Assembly: GCA_963811805.1 (NCBI GenBank)
Contig: CAWESU010000003.1
Span: 62,001-126,000 of the forward strand
DNA length: 64,000 nt
Origin: DAHUXN01 sp963811805
Lineage (GTDB): Bacteria > Acidobacteriota > Terriglobia > Acidiferrales > UBA7541
Direction: 5' to 3'
In this document: piece by piece, positions 27,084-35,864 of the stretch
Numbering within the stretch: position 1 is the first letter of the stretch
Layout: the number at the start of each line of letters is the position of its first letter
Position numbers and translations under genes: made by a program
Notes under the pieces: generated by a model
The model's input: only the letters and a program-made list of their open reading frames with translations
Told to the model about the DNA's origin: nothing
The model's database searches: none

Positions 27084-27641
27084 TTAATCGTCGTCGCCGA
27101 CCAAAATGGCCGCCGCGAGCACCGTACTCCACAATCCGCGCTTGTCGCCCACGGCTGATTGCGTGATGTTCATGGTCCTGACAATCTTATTCGAGATCCG
27201 GTAAACCTCTTTCTTTTCGTCCCACGACAAATCCGGATCGAATTCCACGTTTAGCGTCGTCGCCAGCATCTCCGCGGCAAGCTCTTCCGCGTATTCGCCC
27301 GCGATTTCTTCCGGCTCGCCGAACGAATGGTGCTCGGAAAGGTAGCCGTACATCGATTTGTCGCCCGGCAGCGCCACGCCTACCGACGCCGCGATCAGCC
27401 GGTGCGGCTCGCGCGTCTGATTCTCGCTGATCACCACAAACGCCACTTGCCCGGGCTTCAAGTGCTTCAAACCCTCGCTGCGCGAAATCAGTTTACAGTG
27501 CGGCGGAAAAATCGAGGAAACCCGAACGATGTTGCAAGCGGCAATGCCGGCGTTCCGCAGCGCCAGCTCGAAGCTCGAGAGGCGCTCTCGGTGTTTTCCC
27601 ACACCTTTTGTCAGAAATATTTTTTTAGCGACGAACGCCAT
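27084..27641 (-). CDS. Pyruvoyl-dependent arginine decarboxylase
   Basis: A 185-aa proenzyme. NIVRVSSIFPPHCKLI contains the self-cleavage Ser-Ser pair (Ser42-Ser43): cleavage makes the beta chain and a pyruvoyl-blocked alpha chain. GEYAEELAAEMLATTLNVEFDPDLSWDE near the C-terminus is also typical. It converts arginine to agmatine, the substrate of the agmatinase at 19.6 kb. The ATG at 27641 begins MAFVAKKIFLTKGVG, the usual N-terminus. Its stop overlaps the 5' extension of the MBL gene. Confidence 0.92.
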   Translation of the reverse strand: MAFVAKKIFLTKGVGKHRERLSSFELALRNAGIAACNIVRVSSIFPPHCKLISRSEGLKHLKPGQVAFVVISENQTREPHRLIAASVGVALPGDKSMYGYLSEHHSFGEPEEIAGEYAEELAAEMLATTLNVEFDPDLSWDEKKEVYRISNKIVRTMNITQSAVGDKRGLWSTVLAAAILVGDDD

Positions 27642-27755
27642 GAAGTGCCGGGCTGCGGTGCCTCCGTTTAGGAGCGTGGAAGATGAACTGCTCGCAAAAA
27701 GTAACAAGAAGCGAATACAGTGTCAATTCTTTTTCACGCTTGGCGTTACCTTTCG

Positions 27756-29498
27756 TCAGCGCTGCGTCGCCGCGGAATTCGCTCCTGCGCCGCGCTCATG
27801 CCCTGCCTCGAGCGCCTGTTTCTCGATGGCCTCGCGCGCCGCGTCCGGAACGATCCGCCAGTTGCCGTCCGCGGCAGGGAACTGCTTCGTTTTTTCGAGA
27901 TACGCGATCAGCAGGTCGCGCACCTCCTTCGTCGAGCGGTAAACCACCGGCAAACTCTTGTAGACGAAATATCCGCCGCCTCCCGTGTCGCGATAATTGT
28001 TGATCGCCACGCGCAATTTCTGCATCGGCGAAAGCGGCTTGCCATGAAATTTGAGATTCACAATCCTGTCGCCCACCGGTTTCGACAAATCCATCTCGTA
28101 AGCGACGCCTTCCGCCGAATCCGCGTCATATCCCGGCAAGCGCATCCGCTTTCCCTCCGGCGCGGGCCATGCCGGATAGAAACTCGCGGCGTGCTCCAGC
28201 GCGTCTTTCAACTGCGCGCCGCTCATTTCCACCGCGTACAGCGTGTTTTCGTAGGGATAAATTCCAAACGCATCGCGAATCGTCACCGTTCCCGCCGCCA
28301 CGTGCGTACTCGGAATGAACATCGTCGCCATCGAAACATCCGCGTGCGCGTATTGCATCTGCGCGCGCTGGATCGCATCCACCAGCGGCTCATCTTCATA
28401 GCGCGCCAACGTGCCATCCAGAGCTTTGTCCGTCGTAGCAATCGGCGTATTCAAATACGCCTCCACTTTTTCTTCGTACGGCGCCAGCAGTTTCACGATT
28501 CCGGGATCTTGCGGCGTTTCCGCCGTCGGATGAATCGTCGTAGAAGTTTTCGACGCCACCGTCCATTTTCCGGACGCGTTGCGCTCCATGGTCACGTCCG
28601 CGCGTGCCAGCGAACCGCCCCAATTCTTCGCTTGCGCCATCAGCACGCCGTTCACAATCAGTTTGGGCATCTCCTCGTGCGTGTGCCCGTAAAACATCAC
28701 GTCGATTCCCGGCACATTTTCCGCCAGCTCCCACGCCGCATTTTCTCCCGGCAGTTGCACGCCGCCGTAAGACGGTTTGCCCGTTTCCGGATCGCGGTCC
28801 AGTCCCGAATGCACAATCGCCACCACCAGATCCGATTTCGCTCGCACAATGGGAATCACGCGCCGTGCGGCATCGACGATCGGCTCGAACGTATAGCCCG
28901 CGTAATGTGCGGGAATTTCCCATCGCGGCACGCCCGGCGTCACAAATCCTACGATGCCCACGCGAATGCCCGACACTTTCTTGATGATGTACGGCTGGAT
29001 GTAGCGCACGCCGCTCGCATACGTCTCTTTCAGATTCGCTGCCAGCCACGGGAAATGCGATTCGCCTTTCGCTTTCCACATTTCCGTTTCGCCGAAATTG
29101 AATTCGTGATTGCCCACCGCCATCGCGTCGTAGTGCATCGCATTGAACGCCGCAATCTCTGGATTCGGTACGCTGGTGTCCGTCACCGCGAAGTAATACG
29201 CGAACGGCGTGCCTTCGGTGGTGTCTCCGCAATCGAGCAGCAAAGCATCTGGCGTCGTCTCGCGAATCTGCCGCACCAGCGTGGCGATTTTCGCCAATCC
29301 TTCATTGGTGGGACGGTTCGTCAGCTCGTTCAGCGCCAGCAAATGCCCGTGCGAATCCGTCGTGCTCAGCAGCGTCAGCGTCACACTGTTTTTTTGTTCT
29401 TCTTGCGCCGCGCCGTGCGAATCAGCGCGTCCGGCCGAAACGCAGCACAGCAGTAGCAGGGAACTGAGGAATGTAAAAACTCTGTGCGCAGGTGTCAT
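27756..29498 (-). CDS. Secreted 5'-nucleotidase/2',3'-cyclic phosphodiesterase (UshA-like)
   Basis: A 580-aa exported enzyme. The signal peptide is LSSLLLLCCVSAGRA. The N-terminal metallophosphatase domain has TTDSHGH, DCGDTTEG, AVGNHEFNFG, IVHSGLDRD and YGHTHEEMP, the dinuclear metal ligands. The C-terminal nucleotidase domain follows (DAFGIYPYENTLYAVEMSGAQLKDALE and NYRDTGGGGY). It would release nucleosides and phosphate in the periplasm. It lies downstream of the GAF gene on the same strand. Confidence 0.92.
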   Translation of the reverse strand: MTPAHRVFTFLSSLLLLCCVSAGRADSHGAAQEEQKNSVTLTLLSTTDSHGHLLALNELTNRPTNEGLAKIATLVRQIRETTPDALLLDCGDTTEGTPFAYYFAVTDTSVPNPEIAAFNAMHYDAMAVGNHEFNFGETEMWKAKGESHFPWLAANLKETYASGVRYIQPYIIKKVSGIRVGIVGFVTPGVPRWEIPAHYAGYTFEPIVDAARRVIPIVRAKSDLVVAIVHSGLDRDPETGKPSYGGVQLPGENAAWELAENVPGIDVMFYGHTHEEMPKLIVNGVLMAQAKNWGGSLARADVTMERNASGKWTVASKTSTTIHPTAETPQDPGIVKLLAPYEEKVEAYLNTPIATTDKALDGTLARYEDEPLVDAIQRAQMQYAHADVSMATMFIPSTHVAAGTVTIRDAFGIYPYENTLYAVEMSGAQLKDALEHAASFYPAWPAPEGKRMRLPGYDADSAEGVAYEMDLSKPVGDRIVNLKFHGKPLSPMQKLRVAINNYRDTGGGGYFVYKSLPVVYRSTKEVRDLLIAYLEKTKQFPAADGNWRIVPDAAREAIEKQALEAGHERGAGANSAATQR

Positions 29499-29581
29499 GG
29501 CCGCAAAAGTATCTCACAAACTTGCTTCGACTTCAGGTAGTGCTTCGCAGGGGATTCAAATCGCCGTGCGGAACTTCGGAC

Positions 29582-30109
29582 TTATTCCTGCCACAGAGGC
29601 ATCGCAGGCGCCAGCAGATCGCTGATCGAAACCAGTTGCTTCAGGTCGTGTTGCGAAAAATCCTTCGCGCCCTTGGCCATTTTCGCCTTGCGCGACACTT
29701 GCAGCACGCCGAGGACTTTCTTCCCGCTGACGATCGGCGCGCTCATGATTTTCTGGATCGGCTCGTGGCGCTCGTCGCTCAGCTTCACACCTTCGAACAC
29801 CGAAGCATGCGGCACGATGTTGAAGTGGTTGACGATCTCCGCGCGCTGTTCTCTCGCGGTGCGCACCGCCAGCGAATTATTGCTGGTCATCGGTATCTGC
29901 CCCACCGTTTGCAGTTGCTCCGGCACGCGGAACCGCAAAAACTTCGCGTCCTCGGTCAGCGCCAGCACCGCCACTTCGTCGGCATGAACGGAAAAAACGT
30001 GCCCCACCGCCTCCGTAACCTTCGCCAAGTGCGCAGCGTCGAGCTTCGTCCCTCGATGGACGATCCCATTGATCAGTGTCGCCACTTCAGCAAGCGTGGA
30101 TGCCGACAT
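29582..30109 (-). CDS. GAF-domain protein
   Basis: A 175-aa single-domain protein with a GAF fold: VGHVFSVHADEVAVLALTEDAKFLRFRVPEQLQTVGQIPMTSNNSLAVRTAREQRAEIVNHF and MSAPIVSGKKVLGVLQVSRK. No output domain is attached, so it could be a free-standing ligand sensor that acts through a partner. The ligand is not predictable. ATG 30109 is used; another start lies two codons upstream. Confidence 0.8.
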   Translation of the reverse strand: MSASTLAEVATLINGIVHRGTKLDAAHLAKVTEAVGHVFSVHADEVAVLALTEDAKFLRFRVPEQLQTVGQIPMTSNNSLAVRTAREQRAEIVNHFNIVPHASVFEGVKLSDERHEPIQKIMSAPIVSGKKVLGVLQVSRKAKMAKGAKDFSQHDLKQLVSISDLLAPAMPLWQE

Positions 30110-30280
30110 GCGCAAAGTCTATCACACGCGTCTCGCGCCAAATCTTCCGTGCATTTTCGCGTGTAGCCGTCTTGCAAACACTTTGTCCGCTGTCTATACT
30201 CATTTGTTGGCACTACCGAAGCGGCGCCAAACTCGCTGCGAAGTGCTTCATGTTCCTGCGGAAAAGTTTTCGGAGAGTGG

Positions 30281-30928
30281 ATGGAGACCGCGGCGTCGAA
30301 ACCTGACTCCAGTTATTTCTGGGACAAACTGCATTCTCTCAGCGGCATCATTCCCATTGGCGCATTTCTCGCCGAACATTTTTGGTCCAATAGTTACGCG
30401 CTCGTCAGCCCGGAACACTACAACACCGCCGCCGCGAACCTCGAGCAGATTCCCTGGCGCGTTCCCGTCGAATTTTGCTTTATATGGCTGCCCATCGCCT
30501 TCCACGGCTGCTACGGCCTTTGGATCTGGTGGCGCGGCAAGACCAACGTCTGGGCCCATCCGTGGATGGCGAATTGGCTCTACACCCTGCAGCGCTGGAC
30601 CGGCATCATCGCTTTCGCCTACATCATTTGGCACGTTTGGCTCGAACGTTTCGCCACGCACGGCATCAGCACCTACGCCGGCGTCGCTCAAAGTTTCGCC
30701 AATCCGTATTACGCGGTCTTTTACGTCATCGGAATCCTGGCCGCGTCGTTTCATCTCGGCAACGGCATTTGGAATTTTTGCTGCAAGTGGGGAATTGCCG
30801 TCACTCCCCGTGCCCAGCGCGCCGCGGGCTGGCTCGGCGCTTTCGTTGGAGTCACATTCGCCGTCGTTGGACTCCTGATAGTCGCCGGATTTCTTTACAA
30901 CTGGCATCCGTTCAGCGGATATCTCTGA
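30281..30928 (+). CDS. sdhC: Succinate dehydrogenase cytochrome b subunit (SdhC, di-heme type)
   Basis: A 215-aa membrane protein with five helices. Histidines in AEHFWSN, AFHGCYG, HPWMANWL, IIWHVW and SFHLGNG are positioned as heme ligands of the B-type succinate:quinone reductase family. A single large cytochrome subunit with the gene order C-A-B is the Bacillus-type arrangement. sdhA follows after 7 bp. It anchors the complex and passes electrons to quinone. Confidence 0.93.
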   Translation: METAASKPDSSYFWDKLHSLSGIIPIGAFLAEHFWSNSYALVSPEHYNTAAANLEQIPWRVPVEFCFIWLPIAFHGCYGLWIWWRGKTNVWAHPWMANWLYTLQRWTGIIAFAYIIWHVWLERFATHGISTYAGVAQSFANPYYAVFYVIGILAASFHLGNGIWNFCCKWGIAVTPRAQRAAGWLGAFVGVTFAVVGLLIVAGFLYNWHPFSGYL

Positions 30929-30935
30929 CCGAATC

Positions 30936-32708
30936 ATGCGCGAACCTAAAATCATCGTCGTCGGTGGCGGCCTCGCGGGCCTGATGGCCACCATTCGCAT
31001 CGCCGAATCCGGGGTGCCCGTCCAACTCTTCTCCGTCGTGCCGGTCAAGCGATCCCACTCTGTTTGCGCCCAGGGCGGCATCAACGCCGCAAAAAATCTG
31101 AAAGGCGAAGGCGACTCCACCTGGATCCATTTCGACGACACCGTGTACGGCGGCGATTTCCTCGCCAATCAGCCCATCGTCAAAGGCATGTGCGAAGCCG
31201 CGCCCGCCATCATCGACCTCCTCGACCGCATGGGCGTGATGTTCAATCGCACGCCGGAAGGCCTGCTCGATTTTCGCCGCTTCGGCGGCACTCTTTACCA
31301 TCGCACCGCCTTCGCCGGAGCCACCACCGGCCAGCAGCTCCTCTACGCCCTCGACGAGCAAGTCCGCCGCTTCGAAGCCGAAGACAAAGTCCACAAATTC
31401 GAAGGCTGGACTTTTCTCTCCGCGGTTATCGACGAGTCTCGCGTTTGCCGCGGCATCTGCGCCATGGATTTGCGCACCATGGAAGTCCGCACTTTTCCCG
31501 CCGACGCTGTGATTTTCTGCACCGGCGGCATCGGCGCTATTTTCCGCCAGACCACCAATTCCGTCGCCTGCACCGGCATGGCGCAGTCCGCGCTTTTCCA
31601 GCAGGGCGTCTACTACGCCAACGGCGAATTCATTCAGGTCCATCCCACCGCGATTCCCGGCGAAGACAAATGCCGCCTGATGAGCGAATCGCTTCGCGGC
31701 GAAGGCGGTCGCGTGTGGGTCCCGCGCAAAGCCGGAGACAATCGTCCCCCGCGCTCCATTCCCGAAAAGGAGCGCTTCTATTTTCTCGAGGAGTGGTACC
31801 CAAAATACGGCAATCTCGTCCCGCGCGACGTCGCCACGCGCGCCATTTACAAAATCGTCTTCGAAGAAAAACTCAGCCTGCCCGGCATGAATGCCGTTTA
31901 TCTCGACCTCACCCATCTGCCGCGCGAAATGCTCGACCGCAAACTCGAAGGCGTGCTCGAAATTTATCAGAAATTCGTCGGCCCCGATCCGCGCGAAGAG
32001 CCCATGAAAGTTTTTCCCGCGATGCATTACACCATGGGCGGCCTGTGGATCGACAACGAGCGCCAGGCCACCAACATTCCCGGAATTTTCGCCGCCGGCG
32101 AATGCGAATATCAGTATCACGGCGCCAATCGCCTCGGCGCCAATTCGCTCGTCTCCTGCATCTACGGCGGCATGATCGCCGGTCCTAGCGCCGTCAAATA
32201 CGCGCGCAATCTAGAAAAGGGCTGCGAAAGCGTTCCTTCGCCCGTCTACGACGCCGAGCGCTCGCGCCAGCAGGAAGCCAACGACGCTCTGCTCCACAGC
32301 CAGGGCACCGAAAACCCCATGACCATTTGGAAAGAGCTCGGCGACGTGATGGTCGAGCACGTCACCGTCGTCCGCTTGAACGCCAATCTCGAAAAAGCCC
32401 TGCGCAAACTCGACGAGCTCAGCGAGCGTTTCAGCCGCGTCAATCTCGCCGACCGCACCCAATGGTCCAATCAAACTTTGCAGTTCACGCGCGAGCTCGG
32501 CAACATGCTCATTCTCTCGAAAGTCATCGCCCTCGGCGCTCTCGCCCGCAACGAAACCCGCGGCGCTCACTACAAGCCGGAATTTCCCGAGCGCGACGAC
32601 AAGAATTGGCTTAAGACCACCAAGGCCAGCTTCAACGGCGGCAAAATGAAGCTCGAATACGACCCGGTCGACATCTCGCTTCTGCCGCCCCGGCCCCGTA
32701 AGTATTAG
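30936..32708 (+). CDS. sdhA: Succinate dehydrogenase flavoprotein subunit
   Basis: A 590-aa flavoprotein. The FAD-binding N-terminus is IIVVGGGLAGLMATIR, the covalent-FAD histidine is in RSHSVCAQGGIN, and the substrate region includes QVHPTAIPG, SESLRGEGGRVW, RDVATRAIY, HYTMGGLWID and GECEYQYHGANRLGANSL. It oxidises succinate to fumarate in the TCA cycle. It is followed by 373 bp of palindromic repeats before sdhB, an unusual interruption in this operon. Confidence 0.96.
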   Translation: MREPKIIVVGGGLAGLMATIRIAESGVPVQLFSVVPVKRSHSVCAQGGINAAKNLKGEGDSTWIHFDDTVYGGDFLANQPIVKGMCEAAPAIIDLLDRMGVMFNRTPEGLLDFRRFGGTLYHRTAFAGATTGQQLLYALDEQVRRFEAEDKVHKFEGWTFLSAVIDESRVCRGICAMDLRTMEVRTFPADAVIFCTGGIGAIFRQTTNSVACTGMAQSALFQQGVYYANGEFIQVHPTAIPGEDKCRLMSESLRGEGGRVWVPRKAGDNRPPRSIPEKERFYFLEEWYPKYGNLVPRDVATRAIYKIVFEEKLSLPGMNAVYLDLTHLPREMLDRKLEGVLEIYQKFVGPDPREEPMKVFPAMHYTMGGLWIDNERQATNIPGIFAAGECEYQYHGANRLGANSLVSCIYGGMIAGPSAVKYARNLEKGCESVPSPVYDAERSRQQEANDALLHSQGTENPMTIWKELGDVMVEHVTVVRLNANLEKALRKLDELSERFSRVNLADRTQWSNQTLQFTRELGNMLILSKVIALGALARNETRGAHYKPEFPERDDKNWLKTTKASFNGGKMKLEYDPVDISLLPPRPRKY

Positions 32709-32715
32709 CAGTTCG

Positions 32716-33052
32716 CCGTTGCATTTGTAGCGCCGGCCTTCAGGCCGGCAGGTTTTGTTTTCGTCGTTTTGCAGTTGTAGTCAGGTCCCGCCCGGCGTCG
32801 TTCGCCGGGCTGACTTGAGGCCTTGCGGGACGGTTTGTTTTTGATTCTGTATTTGCCGGTTTTGTCGGCCCGTCGCGCAGCGCGCAAGGTCGTTTTCGTA
32901 GGGGCGCTGCTTGCTGCGCCCGTCGCGACTCTGCGAGTCGCGCCAGCCCTTGCTGTTGTAGGGGCCGATCGGTTTTATCGGCCTGTCACGCGTCTTTTTG
33001 TTTGTCATTCCGAGCGAGGATGCGGCGAGCATCCGACGAGGAACCTGCTGTT
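32716..33052. repeat. Cluster of palindromic repeats between sdhA and sdhB
   Basis: This 373-bp gap has no gene. It holds several hairpin units in a row: CGCCGGCCTTCAGGCCGGC near 32730, a GTCCCGC...GCGGGAC arm pair around 32785-32835, GGGGCGCTGC...GCGCCC near 32900, GGCCGATCGGTTTTATCGGCC near 32957, and a GTCATTCCGAG...GAGGAACCTGCTG unit at 33001-33052. The units are of the same kinds as those found elsewhere in the window and separate sdhB from its operon partners. Confidence 0.8.
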
Positions 33053-33081
33053 GCTTTTCTGTTAGCATGAAATGAGGCCTC

Positions 33082-33885
33082 ATGCCTGAAAACACATTCA
33101 TCGTCCGGATCAAACGCCAGGCCGCTCCCCACGAAGCCGTGCGCTGGCAAGAATTCGAAATTCGCTATCGCCCGCACATGAACGTCATCACCTGCCTGCG
33201 CGACATCGCGGAAAAACCCGTCACCCAAGACGGCAATGGCACCACGCCCGTTTCCTACGACGCGAATTGCCTCGAAGAAATCTGCGGCGCCTGCGCCATG
33301 CTCATCAACGGCTATCCGCGCCAGGCCTGCTCCGCTCTTGTCGACAATCTCGAAAAACCCATTCGCCTGGAGCCCCTCACTAAATTTCCTTTGGTGCGCG
33401 ATCTCCAGGTCGATCGCTCCATCATGTTCGAAAATCTCAAGCGCATGCAGTGCTGGGTTCCCATCGACGGCACCTACGCCATCGGCCCCGGCCCGCGCAT
33501 GTCGCCCGAGCAGCAGCAGGTCGGCTACCCGCTTGCGCGCTGCATCACCTGCGGCAATTGTCTCGAAGCCTGCCCCAAAGTGAATTCGCACACCCAATTC
33601 GTCGGCGCCGCCATCATTAATCAGGTCCGCCTTTTCAACATGCATCCCACCGGCGAAATGCACTCGCGCTCCCGCCTCGAAGCCATGATGGGCCCCGGCG
33701 GCATTCAGGATTGCGACAACGCGCAAAATTGCGTCAAGGTCTGCCCCAAGAGCATTCCCCTCACCGAATCCAACAATGAAATCAATCGCCAGGTTCTCAA
33801 GCACGCCGTCTGGGACTGGCTCAACTGGTCCCAAGGCCCCACCGAACGTGACGAGGAATGGAAACGCTTGGGCATTCAGCGTTAG
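33082..33885 (+). CDS. sdhB: Succinate dehydrogenase iron-sulfur subunit
   Basis: A 267-aa protein with the three cluster motifs. The 2Fe-2S cluster is bound by NCLEEICGACAMLINGYPRQAC, and the 4Fe-4S and 3Fe-4S clusters by CITCGNCLEACPK and CVKVCPKS. It links SdhA to the membrane subunit. The final codons DEEWKRLGIQR-stop are repeated in altered form 250 bp downstream (34097-34135), see the partial copy there. It may be expressed by read-through from sdhCA or by a promoter within the repeat cluster. Confidence 0.96.
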   Translation: MPENTFIVRIKRQAAPHEAVRWQEFEIRYRPHMNVITCLRDIAEKPVTQDGNGTTPVSYDANCLEEICGACAMLINGYPRQACSALVDNLEKPIRLEPLTKFPLVRDLQVDRSIMFENLKRMQCWVPIDGTYAIGPGPRMSPEQQQVGYPLARCITCGNCLEACPKVNSHTQFVGAAIINQVRLFNMHPTGEMHSRSRLEAMMGPGGIQDCDNAQNCVKVCPKSIPLTESNNEINRQVLKHAVWDWLNWSQGPTERDEEWKRLGIQR

Positions 33886-33896
33886 CGCTGTCAAAG

Positions 33897-34055
33897 ATGA
33901 GATTTCGCACTAAAGCAATCCTGATCAACGCAGTAATGATCCTCACCCTCCTTGTTGAGTTCCGTTTTTATTCCAAGCTGGCTATCGTTATTACGACAGC
34001 GATATTGCTTCCGGTTGTGAACCTCGCGCTGTTTATCAAGAGTCGAAGAGCATGA
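33897..34055 (+). CDS. Small two-helix membrane protein
   Basis: A possible 52-aa product starting MRFRTKAILINAVMILTLLV. Two hydrophobic segments (residues about 7-20 and 26-47) and a basic C-terminus (KSRRA) fit a small inner-membrane protein. I recognise no family. It lies between the true sdhB end and the partial copy of that end, so it would be the cargo of the duplicated segment. The coding call rests only on composition. Confidence 0.45.
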   Translation: MRFRTKAILINAVMILTLLVEFRFYSKLAIVITTAILLPVVNLALFIKSRRA

Positions 34056-34096
34056 AGAATGGGAACGCGGCGGTATTCAAAGACAGGTCCTCCTCA

Positions 34097-34135
34097 CGCG
34101 ACGAGGAATGGAAACTCCCGGGTATTCAGAAATAA
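34097..34135 (+). pseudogene. Partial copy of the sdhB 3' end
   Basis: These 39 bases read RDEEWKLPGIQK-stop and align with the last codons of sdhB (RDEEWKRLGIQR-stop) at 33847-33885. The nucleotide match GACGAGGAATGGAAAC is exact, later codons differ, and the stop is TAA instead of TAG. The offset is 250 bp. It has no start of its own and is interpreted as a displaced or foreign sdhB tail. Confidence 0.65.
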
Positions 34136-34158
34136 GCGCAGAACATCCTCTGCCTGAC

Positions 34159-34482
34159 ATGCGAGAAAACCTGTGGATCGCGATGGTGCATGTGAAGCCG
34201 AAACCGCAGAGTTCGGCGCTCTCGAAGGGGGCCAAAGGCGCATACGCGAACGCGATCGGTATGGCTAAAAACGTTCACGAATTTGAGAAGCAAGCTAGAG
34301 AAGCACTGCGAGACATGGGGCTGGAGTTGGTCGAGTTTGAAGACGCGCAGACATTTGACGAACGGGTCGAAGCTCACGAGGTTTCCAATGAGTTGTGGAA
34401 ACTTGCGGAATCAGTAGAAAATTCAGATCAAGTTTATTTTGACGCGTTCTACAATTACTTTACTGATGATGAAATTCAATAA
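34159..34482 (+). CDS. Hypothetical small acidic protein
   Basis: The likely product begins MRENLWIAMVHVKPKPQ and has 107 residues: a short beta-strand region followed by acidic helices (FEKQAREALRDMGLELVEFEDAQTFDERVEAHEV) and a C-terminal YFDAFYNYFTDDEIQ. I recognise no family. Its AT-richer composition and acidic character are unlike the neighbouring housekeeping genes. An upstream ATG at 34108 lies inside the sdhB tail copy and is less likely as start. Confidence 0.55.
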   Translation: MRENLWIAMVHVKPKPQSSALSKGAKGAYANAIGMAKNVHEFEKQAREALRDMGLELVEFEDAQTFDERVEAHEVSNELWKLAESVENSDQVYFDAFYNYFTDDEIQ

Positions 34483-34499
34483 CACAGGTTCAGCAGGCT

Positions 34500-34550
34500 T
34501 TGTCATTCCGAGCTAGGATGCGACGAGCATCCGACGAGGAATCTGCTGTC
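34500..34550. repeat. Dispersed repeat unit of the GTCATTCCGAGC family
   Basis: TTGTCATTCCGAGC...GAGGAATCTGCTGTC, nearly identical to the unit at 33001-33052 (GGATGCGACGAGCATCC versus GGATGCGGCGAGCATCC as the central dyad). It lies between the acidic-protein gene and the dipeptidase gene. Confidence 0.8.
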
Positions 34551-34632
34551 CGCCTTTCCGCCGCGCCCCCAGATTTTCTTTGCTGCCATCGCGCCTCTGC
34601 GTTACCCTTTCCCGCCGGAGGAAGCCTCATCG

Positions 34633-35856
34633 ATGCGCATTCTCGCTTGCACCGTGTGCAGCCTGTTGTTCCTGGCGTTCCCATTCGTGGCGTCCGCGCA
34701 AACCGTGAAAATTTCCGCCCATGCCCGCGCCCTGCATTTCAGCTCCATCGTCATCGACACGCATGACGACACCACCCAGCGCCTCCTCGATCCGCACTTC
34801 AATCTCGACGTGCGCCACACGGACGGCAATATCGACATTCCGCGCATGAAAGCCGGCGGCCTCGACGGCATTTTCTTCTCCATCTATATGCCCGGCACCA
34901 TCACCGGCCCCATCGCCGTCGAAAAAGCCCTCGAGCAGATCGACGCCGTCCGCGAACAGGCTCGCCTTCATCCCAACGACATCATGCTCGCGCGCACCGC
35001 CGCCGACGTCCGCCGCGCCTTCGCCGAACATAAAATTGCCGCGCTCATGGGCGTCGAAGGCGGCCACATGATCAATGACGACCTCGCCGTCCTCGATACG
35101 TTCGCCGCCCTCGGCGTTCGCTACATGACCCTCACCCACATGGTCAATACCGACTGGGCCGATTCCTCCACCGACAAGCCCGCGCACAATGGCCTCACCG
35201 ATTTCGGCAAGCAAGTCGTCCTGCGCATGAATCGCGACGGCATCATGGTGGACATTTCGCACACCGCCGACAAAACTTTTTACGACGCCCTCGCCGTCAG
35301 CAAAGCGCCGCTCATCGCCTCGCATTCTTCTTGCCGCGCTCTTTGCACCGCCGTGCGCAATATGACCGACGACATGATCCGCGCCCTCGCTGCAAAGGGC
35401 GGCGTCATCCAGATCAATTATCACGTCGGCTTCCTCAGCCAGGAATATGCGGACTACGTGAAAGCGCATCCCGAAATCATGAAAAAGATGAACGACGAAG
35501 TCGCGCAGAAGTGCGGCAAGGACAACGAAGCCTGTTCGGTCCTCACCGAAGACGAGCTCGTTCACAAAATGATGCTCGACGGCACCCTTCCGCGCGTCAA
35601 CTGGACTCTCATCGTCGACCACATCGACCACGCCGTGAAAATCGGTGGCATCGACCACGTCGGCCTCGGCTCCGATTACGACGGCTCCGACATGCCCATT
35701 GGCATGGAAGACGTTTCGCATTTGCCGGAGATCACTCAGGCGCTCCTCGATCGCGGCTACTCCGACGCCGACATCAAGAAAATTCTCGGCGAGAATACCC
35801 TGCGCGTCATGGCCGAATGCGAACGCGTCAGCCGCGAAATGCAATCCCAGCCGTGA
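34633..35856 (+). CDS. Membrane dipeptidase (renal dipeptidase, M19 family), exported
   Basis: A 407-aa protein with a signal peptide (ACTVCSLLFLAFPFVASAQ). The M19 barrel shows the zinc ligands in VIDTHDDT (HxD), the bridging glutamate in MGVEGGHMI, and later histidines in SHSSCRALC and DHIDHAVKIGGIDHVGLGSDYDG. It would cleave dipeptides, possibly including D-amino acid dipeptides, outside the cytoplasm. GGAGGAAG precedes the ATG. Confidence 0.92.
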   Translation: MRILACTVCSLLFLAFPFVASAQTVKISAHARALHFSSIVIDTHDDTTQRLLDPHFNLDVRHTDGNIDIPRMKAGGLDGIFFSIYMPGTITGPIAVEKALEQIDAVREQARLHPNDIMLARTAADVRRAFAEHKIAALMGVEGGHMINDDLAVLDTFAALGVRYMTLTHMVNTDWADSSTDKPAHNGLTDFGKQVVLRMNRDGIMVDISHTADKTFYDALAVSKAPLIASHSSCRALCTAVRNMTDDMIRALAAKGGVIQINYHVGFLSQEYADYVKAHPEIMKKMNDEVAQKCGKDNEACSVLTEDELVHKMMLDGTLPRVNWTLIVDHIDHAVKIGGIDHVGLGSDYDGSDMPIGMEDVSHLPEITQALLDRGYSDADIKKILGENTLRVMAECERVSREMQSQP

Positions 35857-35864
35857 TTTTGTGC

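Noticed and set aside
34108..34158. ATG 34108 as start of the acidic small protein
   Set aside because: It lies within the copied sdhB tail in another frame; the frame from 34159 looks more natural.
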